Assembly: GCF_017743865.1 (NCBI RefSeq)
Contig: NZ_JAGHRJ010000002.1
Location: forward strand, 310,001-374,000
DNA length: 64,000 bases
Reading direction: 5' to 3'
Source: Labrenzia sp. R4_2
Lineage (GTDB): Bacteria > Pseudomonadota > Alphaproteobacteria > Rhizobiales > Stappiaceae
This document shows positions 9,084 to 17,944 of this stretch, piece by piece. The first letter of the stretch is position 1. The number at the start of each line of letters is the position of its first letter. The position numbers and the translations under genes are program-made. Below the pieces are notes generated by a model. That model ran no database searches and had not been told where the DNA came from. It saw nothing but the letters and a program-made list of their open reading frames with translations.

Positions 9084-9333
9084 GAGCGCCCCCAAAACGC
9101 CGGGACCACATTTCTGCCCAACAAGGTATGTGCTCACCCGCAGGTGGCATACCAAAGTTTCAAAGTTATCCAAAGTTGTTTTACGTAACGGTACCCGCTA
9201 TTTTTATCGGGAGGTGACGTAAGGTGTATCTGCTGAGGCTATGATAAAACTGACACTCAGCGCCATTGTGATGAATAGACCGGAGCGTTAGAGGCAGTCC
9301 GCCGCACTCAGTGCTAAGGCCGTGTCGATCCGT

Positions 9334-9579
9334 TCACTGCTCGTCTGCAAGAGTTTTCAGATATTCTTCTGTCTCTGCCCGCTCCAACGGATTGATCAGG
9401 CCTTTGGACTGCGCGGACGCGTTTGGCGGACCGTAACCCGTTGGCGGCTGCACGGTGCCTGATCGTGTTTTTTGGTCCGGGTTCACCGCTTTGACGAGTG
9501 GCGTGCCGGGACCAACGGCGCAGGATTGGAGAATGGATGCACCCAAGAACACCAAACAGAGATCGCGCCGCACGCGCAT
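9334..9579 (-). CDS. small lipoprotein, unknown function
   Basis: An 81-residue protein with a lipoprotein signal: basic start MRVRRDLC, hydrophobic core LVFLGASI and lipobox LQSC, giving a lipidated cysteine near residue 20. The mature part is short, rich in Pro, Gly and Asn, and ends in a charged helix (NPLERAETEEYLKTLADEQ). I chose the ATG at 9579 because GAGGGAGA lies eight bases upstream; the ATG at 9597 has no such site. The family is not recognised. It faces away from phaC and may share the divergent intergenic region with it. Confidence 0.65.
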   Translation of the reverse strand: MRVRRDLCLVFLGASILQSCAVGPGTPLVKAVNPDQKTRSGTVQPPTGYGPPNASAQSKGLINPLERAETEEYLKTLADEQ

Positions 9580-9597
9580 GATTGCCGTCTCCCTCAT

Positions 9598-9824
9598 CTA
9601 CAACTGTGATCATACTTCCATCGAAGTGTCACACAAGTCCTCTAGCACAGCGGCAATACGCGTTATGGAAACCAATCGACGGCGCCGGAACGTTGTGCCA
9701 TAAATGAAACTGACGTTCCGAATACAAGCGCAAATAGAAACACATAACGCTGAGGAACCGCCCAACAGACTGCCGCCACCAGACGGCAGTTTAAGAAGAC
9801 CGGAAGTCGGAGGAATCCCTGCTT
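9598..9824. promoter_or_regulatory. divergent intergenic region with a phaC leader hairpin
   Basis: The 227 bases between the lipoprotein gene and phaC should hold both promoters; I could not assign them. Close to phaC there is a perfect 7-bp stem (ACTGCCG at 9769–9775 with CGGCAGT at 9784–9790, loop of eight) followed by TTTAAG. It ends 34 bases before the start codon and would sit in the mRNA leader. The phaC ribosome-binding site is GGAGG at 9809–9813. Function of the hairpin is unknown: it could tune mRNA stability or act as a weak attenuator. Confidence 0.35.
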
Positions 9825-11630
9825 ATGGCTGATGACCGCCAGCATCCCATGTTGCAATACATCATCAACAATCCAGAAGCTTTCGCGCAAAATCTTGCGA
9901 AGACATTGGAAAATGCAGGCAAGGCGCTCGCTGCTTATATCGAGCCGCGCGAGCAAGGCAAGATTACGCACGAATCGACGGACGAACTCACCGGCGTGGT
10001 CAAGACACTCGCTCAAGTTGGCGAATACTGGGCGTCTGATCCGCAGCGGGCTCTCGAAGCGCAGGGCCGCTTGTGGAGCGGCTACATCGATCTCTGGAAT
10101 TCTTCACTGAAACGGATGATGGGCGAACAGTCGGAGCCGGCCGTGAAAGCCCCGGTAACGGACAAGCGCTTTGCAGATCCCGATTGGGAGAACAATCAGT
10201 ACTTCGATTTCGTCAAACAGATTTATCTGATCACCAGCCAATGGGCCGAAGAGATGGTCCACGAAGCCCAGGGACTGGATGAGCACACCCGCCATAAGGC
10301 CGAATTCTACGTCACTCAGATTTCCAACGCACTCTCGCCGTCGAATTTCCTCCTGACCAATCCTGAACTCCTGCGTCTGACGATGGAGAGCAACGGCGAA
10401 AACTTGGTCAAGGGCATGGAGCATCTGGCCGAGGACCTGAAGACCGGCAAGGGCGAACTGAAGATTCGTCAGACAGATCCGTCAAAGTTCAAACTCGGCG
10501 AAAACCTTGGAACCACCAAGGGCAAGGTCATCGCGCAAAACGACGTGTGCCAGGTCATCCAGTATGACCCGAATACGGACACAGTCTTGAAGCGCCCCTT
10601 GATGATTGTGCCGCCGTGGATCAACAAGTTCTACATCCTCGACCTCAACCCGGAGAAGTCCTTCATCAAGTGGGCCGTGGATCAAGGACACACGGTGTTC
10701 GTGATCTCCTGGGTCAATCCGGACGAACGGCAAGCTCAAAAGAGTTTTGAGCACTACATGAAAGAGGGCATACTTAACACGTTGGACGTCATCAAGCGCG
10801 CCACTCGTCAGGAAGAGGTCAATGCAATCGGCTATTGCGTTGGCGGTACTCTCCTCGCCGTAACGCTGGCCTACATGGCGCAGACCGGCGACGACCGGAT
10901 CAAGACGGCAACCTTCTTCACGACGCAGGTCGATTTCACCTATGCAGGTGATCTCAAGGTGTTTGTGGACGAAGAGCAAATCTCCATTCTGGAGAAGCGC
11001 ATGGCGGAAAGCGGCTATCTGGACGGGTCCAAGATGTCGTCGGCCTTTAACATGCTCCGGTCCAATGACCTCATATGGTCCTATGTGGTGAACAACTACT
11101 TGAAGGGGAAGGAGCCATTCCCGTTCGACCTCTTGTACTGGAACTCAGATTCTACCCGCATGCCGGCAGCGAACCACTCCTTCTATCTTCGCAATTGTTA
11201 CCTCGACAACAAGCTCTCAAAGGGCGAGATGGAAATCGGCGGCGAAACACTTGACCTGTCCAGGGTCAAGATCCCGATCTTCAACCTCGCAACCCGCGAA
11301 GATCACATCGCGCCGCCAAAGTCGGTGTTCTTGGGGTCTGGCTGTTTTGGTGGTCCGGTGGAATATGTGTTGTCGGGTTCCGGCCATATTGCTGGCGTTG
11401 TCAATCCTCCGGTCAAGAACAAGTATCAGTATTGGACCGGCGGCGAAGCCAGAGGCACTCTGGAGAACTGGCTGAAAAACGCGGAAGAGCATCCGGGATC
11501 CTGGTGGCCCTATTGGGACGAGTGGATCCGCAAAAACGATCCGGCTGAAACCAAACCGCGCAAACCAGGCGCCAACCGGGTCAAGATACTCGAAGACGCC
11601 CCAGGAAGTTATGTGATGAACCGGGTCTGA
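9825..11630 (+). CDS. phaC: class I poly(3-hydroxyalkanoate) synthase
   Basis: A 601-residue PHA synthase, which polymerises (R)-3-hydroxyacyl-CoA into polyhydroxyalkanoate at the granule surface. The lipase-like box GYCVGG places the nucleophile Cys at residue 338. The other triad members are Asp493 in REDHIAPP and His521 in GSGHIAG. The N-terminal PhaC domain is present and the length fits class I enzymes, which need no PhaE or PhaR partner. The start has GGAGG about 11 bases upstream. No phaAB, phasin or depolymerase gene is adjacent. Confidence 0.96.
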   Translation: MADDRQHPMLQYIINNPEAFAQNLAKTLENAGKALAAYIEPREQGKITHESTDELTGVVKTLAQVGEYWASDPQRALEAQGRLWSGYIDLWNSSLKRMMGEQSEPAVKAPVTDKRFADPDWENNQYFDFVKQIYLITSQWAEEMVHEAQGLDEHTRHKAEFYVTQISNALSPSNFLLTNPELLRLTMESNGENLVKGMEHLAEDLKTGKGELKIRQTDPSKFKLGENLGTTKGKVIAQNDVCQVIQYDPNTDTVLKRPLMIVPPWINKFYILDLNPEKSFIKWAVDQGHTVFVISWVNPDERQAQKSFEHYMKEGILNTLDVIKRATRQEEVNAIGYCVGGTLLAVTLAYMAQTGDDRIKTATFFTTQVDFTYAGDLKVFVDEEQISILEKRMAESGYLDGSKMSSAFNMLRSNDLIWSYVVNNYLKGKEPFPFDLLYWNSDSTRMPAANHSFYLRNCYLDNKLSKGEMEIGGETLDLSRVKIPIFNLATREDHIAPPKSVFLGSGCFGGPVEYVLSGSGHIAGVVNPPVKNKYQYWTGGEARGTLENWLKNAEEHPGSWWPYWDEWIRKNDPAETKPRKPGANRVKILEDAPGSYVMNRV

Positions 11631-11640
11631 GTTTTAAAAA

Positions 11641-11685
11641 GAAGGCACGGATCTGAGCGATCTTTTCGTGTCTTCTTGTGTTTCC
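11641..11685 (+). terminator. probable rho-independent terminator of phaC
   Basis: Ten bases after the phaC stop, GAAGGCACG (11641–11649) pairs with CGTGTCTTC (11667–11675) with one G·U pair, and GATC can pair inside the loop. The hairpin is followed by TTGTGTTT. The tail is less uniform than a perfect U-run, so confidence is moderate. Confidence 0.5.
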
Positions 11686-11731
11686 CCAGAAGCTTTCTCG
11701 CAATCAGCGAGCTGCAACAGGCAGACAACGT

Positions 11732-14065
11732 TTAGAGCGCCACGTCCAACGGTGTTCTGGTCATCCCGAGAAGTTTTGAGAACTTGTCGGCCGCCATAGG
11801 CCGGCCGAAATGGTAGCCTTGTGTGGTCTCACACCTGCAGCTCAGCAGGAACGCCTGCTGTTTGGCTGTTTCCACCCCTTCTGCAACAACGTTTAGCCCC
11901 AGTTCCCGCCCGAGGCTGATAATCGCTCGCACGATCGCGCGATCGCTTTCCTTGTATTCGAGATCCCGGATGAAGCTTTGGTCGATCTTCAGCCGGTTCA
12001 AAGGAAAATTCTTCAGTGCGACAAGGCTGGAGTAACCGGTGCCGAAATCGTCAATCGCCAAATGAATGCCGATCCGCCGGAAATCTTCCATCAAGGCGAC
12101 AGCCTGTTCCACATTCTGGATGACAAGGCTTTCAGTAAACTCAAGTTCCAGATACCGCGCATCCAAACCGCTTGTGTCGAGCGCGGAAAACACATCTGAC
12201 AAAAGAGCCTTGTCACGGAACTGGTTCGCAGAGACATTTACCGCGATTGTTATGTGCGGAAGACCAGCGTCCTGCCAGGTTTTGTTTTGACGGCATGCTT
12301 CGTTCAGGACCCAGCGGCCAAGGGAAATAATCGCGCCGGTTTGTTCCGCAATCTCAATAAACTCGCCGGGCATTAGTCTCCCGCGTTCCGGGTGTGTCCA
12401 CCGCACCAACGCCTCGGCACCAACGATCCGGCCACTCATCAGATCGATCTGTGGCTGGTACTCCAAAAACAGTTCATTGTTGTTGATACCCCGACGCAGC
12501 TCTTCAACCAGCTTCAGCCGGTTTACGCCCGCCGGCGCTGTTTCCCGATCGAAAATGAAAAAATTGTCCCGGCCCAGGTTCTTGGCTTCAAACATCGCCT
12601 GGTCGGCGTTCTTCAAAACTTCATCGGCCGTGTCGCCATCTAACGGGAAGACGGCTGCCCCGATCGAACAAGTCACGTGAAGCGTCAGCGTGTCCAGCTC
12701 GATTGTTTTCAAAATTTCAGCGCGCATGCGCGCTAGATAGTCCTTTAGTTCCGACTTCTGCGCGGTAGGGCCATCTACGAAGAGGACAAATTCGTCCCCG
12801 CCGAACCTTATCGTCTCAAAGGTGGTGTTGTGGGATCCGAGGATGCGATCCGCGACAGTGGACAACACATCGTCACCCACAGCATGCCCATAGCTGTCGT
12901 TGATGAACTTGAAATTGTCCATATCCACGAACACAACAGCGACCGGTTCGCCGGTCTGTCGGCTTGCTTCGATTTTAGCTTCCAGCTTCCGTTTGAACTT
13001 CCGGCGGTTCGGCAATCCTGTCAGCGGGTCATGATCTGCAAGATACCGGATCCTTTTTTCCGCCCGGTCGCGTTCAACGGCAATGGAAGCCAAATGCGCA
13101 GCTTCACGAACAATTTTTTTTTCCCGCTCTGACGGAGCCCGAACATCGGTCCAATAGAATGCAAAGGTCCCCAACACCTTGCCATCCCCGGAGAAAAACG
13201 GAATGGACCAGCACGATTTCAGGTCATATTCGCGCACAAGATCGACATACTCTGCCCAGAGCTCGCTGTCGAAAATATCCTCGACGAACACTGCTTCCTT
13301 TCGAAAAACAGCCGTTCCGCAAGACCCTACTCTTGGACCAATCTCGATGCCATCAACCAACTCCAGATAGCTCTGGGGCAAATTCGGACCGGACGCAGAC
13401 AGGATATGATTGCCGCTGCCGTCCACCAGCATGACGGAACCCATGCCGCTTTCCAGTTGTTCTTCGATCATCAGAACGAGAGAATCTAAAACATCCTGCA
13501 GCGGCAAACCGCTCACCAGCTTCTTCAGGATCTCGTTTTGACCCCGTTGCAATTTCTCAGCGTTTTGGCGCTCCGTCACATCTCTGGAGATACCGACGAT
13601 CCCGACAACATCACCGGTCTCGTTGCGGATTGGATATTTGGATGATGAAAACCACTTTTCGGTGCCGTCGGGCAAAAGGATACGGTCCATAACGTCGACC
13701 AAATCCCGGCCTTCACGCATCATGGATTGCTCGTCCTCATAGAACACCTGCCCGACCTCGGGTGGATGCAACTCCAAATCGGACTTGCCAATCAACTCAG
13801 CACTGGTTGACCGGCCCATATCTTCAGCAACCTTGTCATTTGCCATGACAAATCGCGACCACCGGTCTTTTACATAGATATAATCGGAAACGAGGTTCAC
13901 CAGCTGCTGAAGCCAGTCCAGATCGCCAAACATGTCCAGAGAGCTGTCAAAGCACGCTGTTGTGTTCAACTCTTCTAGTCTGGTCGCAAGGGATTTCATG
14001 GCTTGCCAATCGGCAAAACCTGTTGGACCTTCGTTTCTTCCCTGAGACACCTGTTGATCCGTCAT
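11732..14065 (-). CDS. PAS–GAF–GGDEF–EAL cyclic-di-GMP signalling protein
   Basis: A 777-residue soluble protein with no clear membrane segment. In order: a PAS domain around 65–190 (SDYIYVKDRWSRFVMANDKVA, then GIVGISRDVTERQ), a GAF domain around 200–340, a GGDEF domain around 345–510 and an EAL domain around 525–770. Both catalytic motifs are intact: RFGGDEFVLF, and GAEALVRW with DDFGTGYSS and EGVET. It could therefore both make and degrade cyclic di-GMP, or be biased by its sensors. No RxxD inhibitory site precedes GGDEF. The start has GAAGG seven bases upstream. It stands alone on the minus strand. Confidence 0.93.
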   Translation of the reverse strand: MTDQQVSQGRNEGPTGFADWQAMKSLATRLEELNTTACFDSSLDMFGDLDWLQQLVNLVSDYIYVKDRWSRFVMANDKVAEDMGRSTSAELIGKSDLELHPPEVGQVFYEDEQSMMREGRDLVDVMDRILLPDGTEKWFSSSKYPIRNETGDVVGIVGISRDVTERQNAEKLQRGQNEILKKLVSGLPLQDVLDSLVLMIEEQLESGMGSVMLVDGSGNHILSASGPNLPQSYLELVDGIEIGPRVGSCGTAVFRKEAVFVEDIFDSELWAEYVDLVREYDLKSCWSIPFFSGDGKVLGTFAFYWTDVRAPSEREKKIVREAAHLASIAVERDRAEKRIRYLADHDPLTGLPNRRKFKRKLEAKIEASRQTGEPVAVVFVDMDNFKFINDSYGHAVGDDVLSTVADRILGSHNTTFETIRFGGDEFVLFVDGPTAQKSELKDYLARMRAEILKTIELDTLTLHVTCSIGAAVFPLDGDTADEVLKNADQAMFEAKNLGRDNFFIFDRETAPAGVNRLKLVEELRRGINNNELFLEYQPQIDLMSGRIVGAEALVRWTHPERGRLMPGEFIEIAEQTGAIISLGRWVLNEACRQNKTWQDAGLPHITIAVNVSANQFRDKALLSDVFSALDTSGLDARYLELEFTESLVIQNVEQAVALMEDFRRIGIHLAIDDFGTGYSSLVALKNFPLNRLKIDQSFIRDLEYKESDRAIVRAIISLGRELGLNVVAEGVETAKQQAFLLSCRCETTQGYHFGRPMAADKFSKLLGMTRTPLDVAL

Positions 14066-14347
14066 GGATCCGCCTTCAACCGCATCTGCTTATCACTTTT
14101 TCTTGCAGACCATCCTAGTAACACATTCCAGACTGCCAAAGCGTTTACATGCATTAATCCCGCACAAGCTCTGTGTGTTTGGTTTGATTTTCCGTTAATC
14201 CAACCCCAGAAACGCCGCATGAGAGCAAAACCGAACCAAAGCCTTGTCTGATTATTGTCAACTTTGCCAAGCCGCTTGCTTTTCCCGGTTTGCAAAACCC
14301 GTTTAGCGCGCGGTATAGGTTCTTACGAAGGGAAACAAATCCAGATC

Positions 14348-14983
14348 ATGCACACACCGCCTCTGCTTCATTCTGATGATGGAAGACCTGCACACTGGGC
14401 CGGGCCAACCGGGTCCGCGCGCTACACGGCACGGTCTGGTTCACCTGCCCCGGTAAAAGCGTCTGTCATGGCAGCGCGCATGATCGTCCCTGCATGTGCT
14501 GCGGCTGCAAGCTGGACGGCGCTTTGGATCGGCCCGTTCTATGCCGGCATTCTGGCACTCTGGACCTGTTGGGTTGTGGTGGCCCTGTCTCGGTACATTC
14601 CGATCAATGGCTTGCGCTTGTGCCGGGAGGCGGCCTACGGCGAACGTATCTGGCTCGATCAATTGCGAGAAACCAAAGGTCAGCAAGGACCAATGTTGGG
14701 TCTTTATCTGACTGCTTGGACAGCGCTTGCTATCACCGTCTTGGGTGGTTTGATGTTATCGCCGCTTGTGACTGCCACAGGTGTGATTGTCGCCATGATC
14801 ACCCAGTACGTTTTGTGGAATCAACTGTCTGCTTATTACAACAAGAACAAGACAACCCATCCGCTCTACCGCTTCTGGGACGCACAAAAAGCCAATGACA
14901 ACAACAAGTCATTCAAAGGCTTATCCGACGGACACATGACGTCCGATCTCGGCCGTCAACGTCAAAGACCGTCTGTCCGCTGA
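14348..14983 (+). CDS. hypothetical membrane protein
   Basis: A roughly 211-residue protein from the ATG at 14348 (MHTPPLLHSDDGRP). The first 40 residues are polar. Two hydrophobic segments follow (IVPACAAAASWTALWIGPFYAGILALWTCWVVVAL), and another pair lies around residues 120–160 (MLGLYLTAWTALAITVLGGLML, TATGVIVAMITQYVLW). The C-terminus is polar, with DAQKANDNNKS. The start is uncertain because AAGGG is about 15 bases upstream. No family recognised. Its 3' end overlaps the convergent agmatinase-like gene by 22 bases. Confidence 0.6.
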   Translation: MHTPPLLHSDDGRPAHWAGPTGSARYTARSGSPAPVKASVMAARMIVPACAAAASWTALWIGPFYAGILALWTCWVVVALSRYIPINGLRLCREAAYGERIWLDQLRETKGQQGPMLGLYLTAWTALAITVLGGLMLSPLVTATGVIVAMITQYVLWNQLSAYYNKNKTTHPLYRFWDAQKANDNNKSFKGLSDGHMTSDLGRQRQRPSVR

Positions 14984-15933
14984 CGCTGCCTTTCCTCAAG
15001 CAATCCGATATACATCAGCGCAACGCTCGCGCCGGCAATTGATGTGATGTCGGCATGGTCATAGGCTGGCGCGACTTCGACAACATCCCCGCCAACGAAG
15101 TTCAAATCCCCCAGCCGGCGCAAGATCATCAACGCCTCGCGGCTTGTGAGACCACCCGCAACAGGCGTTCCGGTCCCCGGTGCGAACGCGGGATCAAGGC
15201 AATCAATGTCGAACGTCATATAGGCCTTGGCATCACCGACCCGGTCCTTGACCAGTTCGACCACGCCGTTGACCCCAAGCAGCTCCACTTCTTCGCCGTA
15301 AAGAATTTCGAGGCCGCAAGTCTCCGGCGCGTGCGTGCGGATGCCAATCTGAATCGATTTTTCCGGGTCAATCAAACCTTCTCGAACCGCCCGACCGACA
15401 AAGGTGCCATGATCGATCCGGTCTCCCTTGTCATCCCAGGTGTCCTGGTGGGCGTCGAACTGAACGAGGGCCAAAGGTCCGTGCTTTTCGACATGCGCCT
15501 TCAACAAGGGATAGGTGACGAAATGATCACCACCGATGGAAAAGAGATGCGTGCCGCTCTGCAGGATTTCTCGCGCCTGTGCTTCAATGTGGCCTGGGAT
15601 ATCCCGGTTGTGGCCATAGTCAAAAACGCAATCCCCATAATCGACACACGCCAGTGTTTCGAACGGATCAAACTCGAAAGGGTATTGCGGATCCCCATCA
15701 AAAATAGCCGATGCTCGGCGCACGCCCTGTGGTCCGAAACGAGCACCAGGCCGGTTTGAAACGGAAGCATCAAACGGAATGCCCCAGACGGCCAGATCGA
15801 CCCCGGTCAAATCGCGGCTGTACCGCCGGCGCATGAACGACAAGACGCCACCATAAGTCGGCTCGTGCGACCCTCCTTTCAGAGAATCGCCAAGGAACGC
15901 GTTGTCGGTCTGACGGGGCAAATCAACAGCCAT
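14962..15933 (-). CDS. speB: agmatinase/ureohydrolase family protein
   Basis: A 323-residue ureohydrolase of the arginase/agmatinase family, which removes urea from guanidino compounds using two Mn ions. The metal ligands are in SIGGDHFVTYP, VQFDAHQDTWDD and FDIDCLDPAFAPGTGTPVAGGL. The N-terminal text (GVDLAVWGIPFDASVSNRPGARFGPQGVR) is typical of agmatinases. Relatives include guanidinobutyrase and guanidinopropionase, so the exact substrate is open. The enzyme would feed putrescine or GABA metabolism, and a GabD-type dehydrogenase lies about 43 kb away. It is divergent from guanine deaminase with 253 bases between them. Confidence 0.88.
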   Translation of the reverse strand: MAVDLPRQTDNAFLGDSLKGGSHEPTYGGVLSFMRRRYSRDLTGVDLAVWGIPFDASVSNRPGARFGPQGVRRASAIFDGDPQYPFEFDPFETLACVDYGDCVFDYGHNRDIPGHIEAQAREILQSGTHLFSIGGDHFVTYPLLKAHVEKHGPLALVQFDAHQDTWDDKGDRIDHGTFVGRAVREGLIDPEKSIQIGIRTHAPETCGLEILYGEEVELLGVNGVVELVKDRVGDAKAYMTFDIDCLDPAFAPGTGTPVAGGLTSREALMILRRLGDLNFVGGDVVEVAPAYDHADITSIAGASVALMYIGLLEERQRQRTDGL

Positions 15934-16035
15934 GGGGCACCTTTATCAAAAGAACTGCAGGCACTTAACCGCAGTCTATCGACAACCTCAAGCATTCATT
16001 CAGATCCGACCGTTGAAGCGAATTGCAACTTACCG

Positions 16036-16170
16036 TCAAAGTGAGAATGCCATTTCGCCGGCCTTCTCATGGAGGTCTTTCTTGAAATTCTGAATGTATC
16101 TCGCGTTGCCGCCCTCCCGGATCGCGTCTAAAAGGCCTTGCCTCGCACAACGGGCTCCGGCAGCATAATT
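16036..16170 (-). pseudogene. coding-like remnant without a start codon
   Basis: Between the agmatinase and guanine deaminase genes the minus strand has a 44-codon open frame ending in TGA at 16036–16038. Its translation looks protein-like in composition (ARQGLLDAIREGG, then ARYIQNFKKDLHEKAGEMAF), with a likely amphipathic C-terminal helix. An in-frame TGA lies directly upstream and there is no ATG, GTG or TTG before the last few codons. This could be the 3' end of a decayed gene or a chance open frame. I do not recognise it. Confidence 0.25.
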
Positions 16171-16186
16171 TCAGGGACATAGAGAT

Positions 16187-17515
16187 TTGGCAGATACAAC
16201 GGCAAAACTTCTGCGCGGCAGATTGCTGACCTTCACCTCCGCGCCCGGCGGCCCTGAGGACACCTCCGCCTATACCTATGAAGACGATGGCGCGCTCCTG
16301 ATCTCCAATGGAGTAATCAAGGCACGCGGGTCGTATGCCGACGTCAAAGCCGCAGCTTTAGAGCCATTTGAGGAAATCGATCACCGGCCGCATTTGCTGA
16401 TGCCCGGTTTCATCGACACGCATTTGCATTTTCCGCAAGTGCAGGTGATCGCCTCTTGGGCGGATCAACTTCTCGACTGGTTGAACGACTACACCTTCCC
16501 GGCCGAGCAGAAATTCGCCGACAAAACCCACGGTGACCGGATCGCACAAGGGTTCTACGACTGTTTGCTTTCAAACGGCACGACGACGGCGGTCGCCTAC
16601 TGTTCCAGTCATCCCAATTCCGTTGAGGCGTATTTCGAGGAAGCAGCCCGCCGGGGCATGCTGATGCTCGGCGGCAAGACGATGATGGACCGGAATGCGC
16701 CGGAAGCCCTCTGCGACACTGCCGAAAGCGCCTACACAGACAGCAAGGCACTTTTGGAGAAGTGGCACGGCAAAGGCCGCGCGCATTACGTGATCACGCC
16801 GCGGTTTGCCATCACTTCGACACCTCAGCAGCTGGAAGCTGCCGGCACGCTCCTGAAGGAGTATCCCGGCTGTCACCTTCAGACACACATCAATGAGAAC
16901 CACAACGAGATTGCCTTCACGAAGGAGCTCTACCCGGACGCAAAAGACTATTTGGGTGTCTACGAAGACTTCGGACTTCTGGGGCCCAAAACACTGCTGG
17001 GTCATTGCATCCACATGAATGACCGGGAATTGGGCGTGATGCAGGAAACCGGTTCTGTCGCCGTGTTCTGTCCGACCTCCAATCTGTTCCTGGGCAGCGG
17101 TCTGTTCGACAAAAAACGGACAGAAGAAGCCGGCATCAAAACCTCGATCGCGACCGACATTGGCGGCGGCACCAGCTATTCCATGATGCGCACGCTGGAT
17201 GAAGGCTACAAGGTCCTGCAATTGCAGCGCCAGCGCCTGTATCCGCTTGAAACCTTCTACTGGGCAACGCTTGGCAATGCGAAGGCGCTGTCACTCTCTA
17301 AAAAGATCGGCTCGCTAGATGTTGGCACCGACGCGGACATTGTCGTTCTGAACGCCAAAGCCACGCGCCCGATGGCCTTACGGATGGAAACGGCTGAAAC
17401 GCTGTCCGAAGAGCTGTTTGTATTACAAACCCTGGGTGACGACCGGTCCGTTGTCGAAACCTATGTCGCAGGGGTTCCGCAGAAACCTGCAGACCTCGAC
17501 GCAGCCGGCCTCTAA
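16187..17515 (+). CDS. guaD: guanine deaminase
   Basis: A 442-residue amidohydrolase that matches guanine deaminase, converting guanine to xanthine with one catalytic zinc. The metal site motif PGFIDTHLHFPQ is near residue 70, followed by the guanine-site text SWADQLLDWLNDYTFPAEQKFAD. HINENHNE, LLGHCIHMND and SIATDIGGG supply the later metal and catalytic residues. The best start is a TTG (MADTTAKLLRG) with AGGGA about ten bases upstream. It is divergent from the agmatinase-like gene; the two may share a nitrogen-salvage role, which is an inference. Confidence 0.93.
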   Translation: MADTTAKLLRGRLLTFTSAPGGPEDTSAYTYEDDGALLISNGVIKARGSYADVKAAALEPFEEIDHRPHLLMPGFIDTHLHFPQVQVIASWADQLLDWLNDYTFPAEQKFADKTHGDRIAQGFYDCLLSNGTTTAVAYCSSHPNSVEAYFEEAARRGMLMLGGKTMMDRNAPEALCDTAESAYTDSKALLEKWHGKGRAHYVITPRFAITSTPQQLEAAGTLLKEYPGCHLQTHINENHNEIAFTKELYPDAKDYLGVYEDFGLLGPKTLLGHCIHMNDRELGVMQETGSVAVFCPTSNLFLGSGLFDKKRTEEAGIKTSIATDIGGGTSYSMMRTLDEGYKVLQLQRQRLYPLETFYWATLGNAKALSLSKKIGSLDVGTDADIVVLNAKATRPMALRMETAETLSEELFVLQTLGDDRSVVETYVAGVPQKPADLDAAGL

Positions 17516-17590
17516 CGCAAAATTACGTATTGCCCGCAAGGCCCTGACTTAGTCTACTAAGAAGAGAGTCTCGGCACTGAAGGGGATGTT

Positions 17591-17944
17591 GTGGACACAA
17601 TCACGAGCAATCCTAGCCATGATCCGCTGCCGTTTTTTATCACGGCACCGGGCCAGACAGACACGCTGTTCATCGCGGTCAGTGTCTTCATGGTCCTGGT
17701 GCTGGTTGGGTTCGGCGCGCTGTATTTCACAGTTCAGGCCTGGCCGGACCGGATGGCGTCCGGCATGGGCAAAACCCAGATCCAGATTGTCGGGCTGCTC
17801 GGCCTGTTGTCACTGATCACCTTCAACAACGCCTTTTGGGTTGCAGCCCTGTTGCTCGCCGCCATTCCAATTTCGCAGATTGTTTTACCTGTTAAGGTCA
17901 AATCGCTCCGTTATGGCCGGACCGGCAAGCGAAGGATCCGGTAA
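17591..17944 (+). CDS. small inner-membrane protein upstream of an HlyD-type gene
   Basis: A 117-residue protein starting at GTG, with AGGGGA just upstream. Two or three hydrophobic segments are visible (LFIAVSVFMVLVLVGFGALYF; IQIVGLLGLLSLITF; FWVAALLLAAIPISQIVL), and the C-terminus is basic (YGRTGKRRIR). Its last base overlaps the ATG of the HlyD-type gene (TAATG), so the two are translationally coupled. E. coli pairs a small inner-membrane protein with the HlyD-type YibH in a similar way, but I see no clear similarity to YibI. Function unknown; probably a partner of the adaptor. Confidence 0.75.
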   Translation: MDTITSNPSHDPLPFFITAPGQTDTLFIAVSVFMVLVLVGFGALYFTVQAWPDRMASGMGKTQIQIVGLLGLLSLITFNNAFWVAALLLAAIPISQIVLPVKVKSLRYGRTGKRRIR

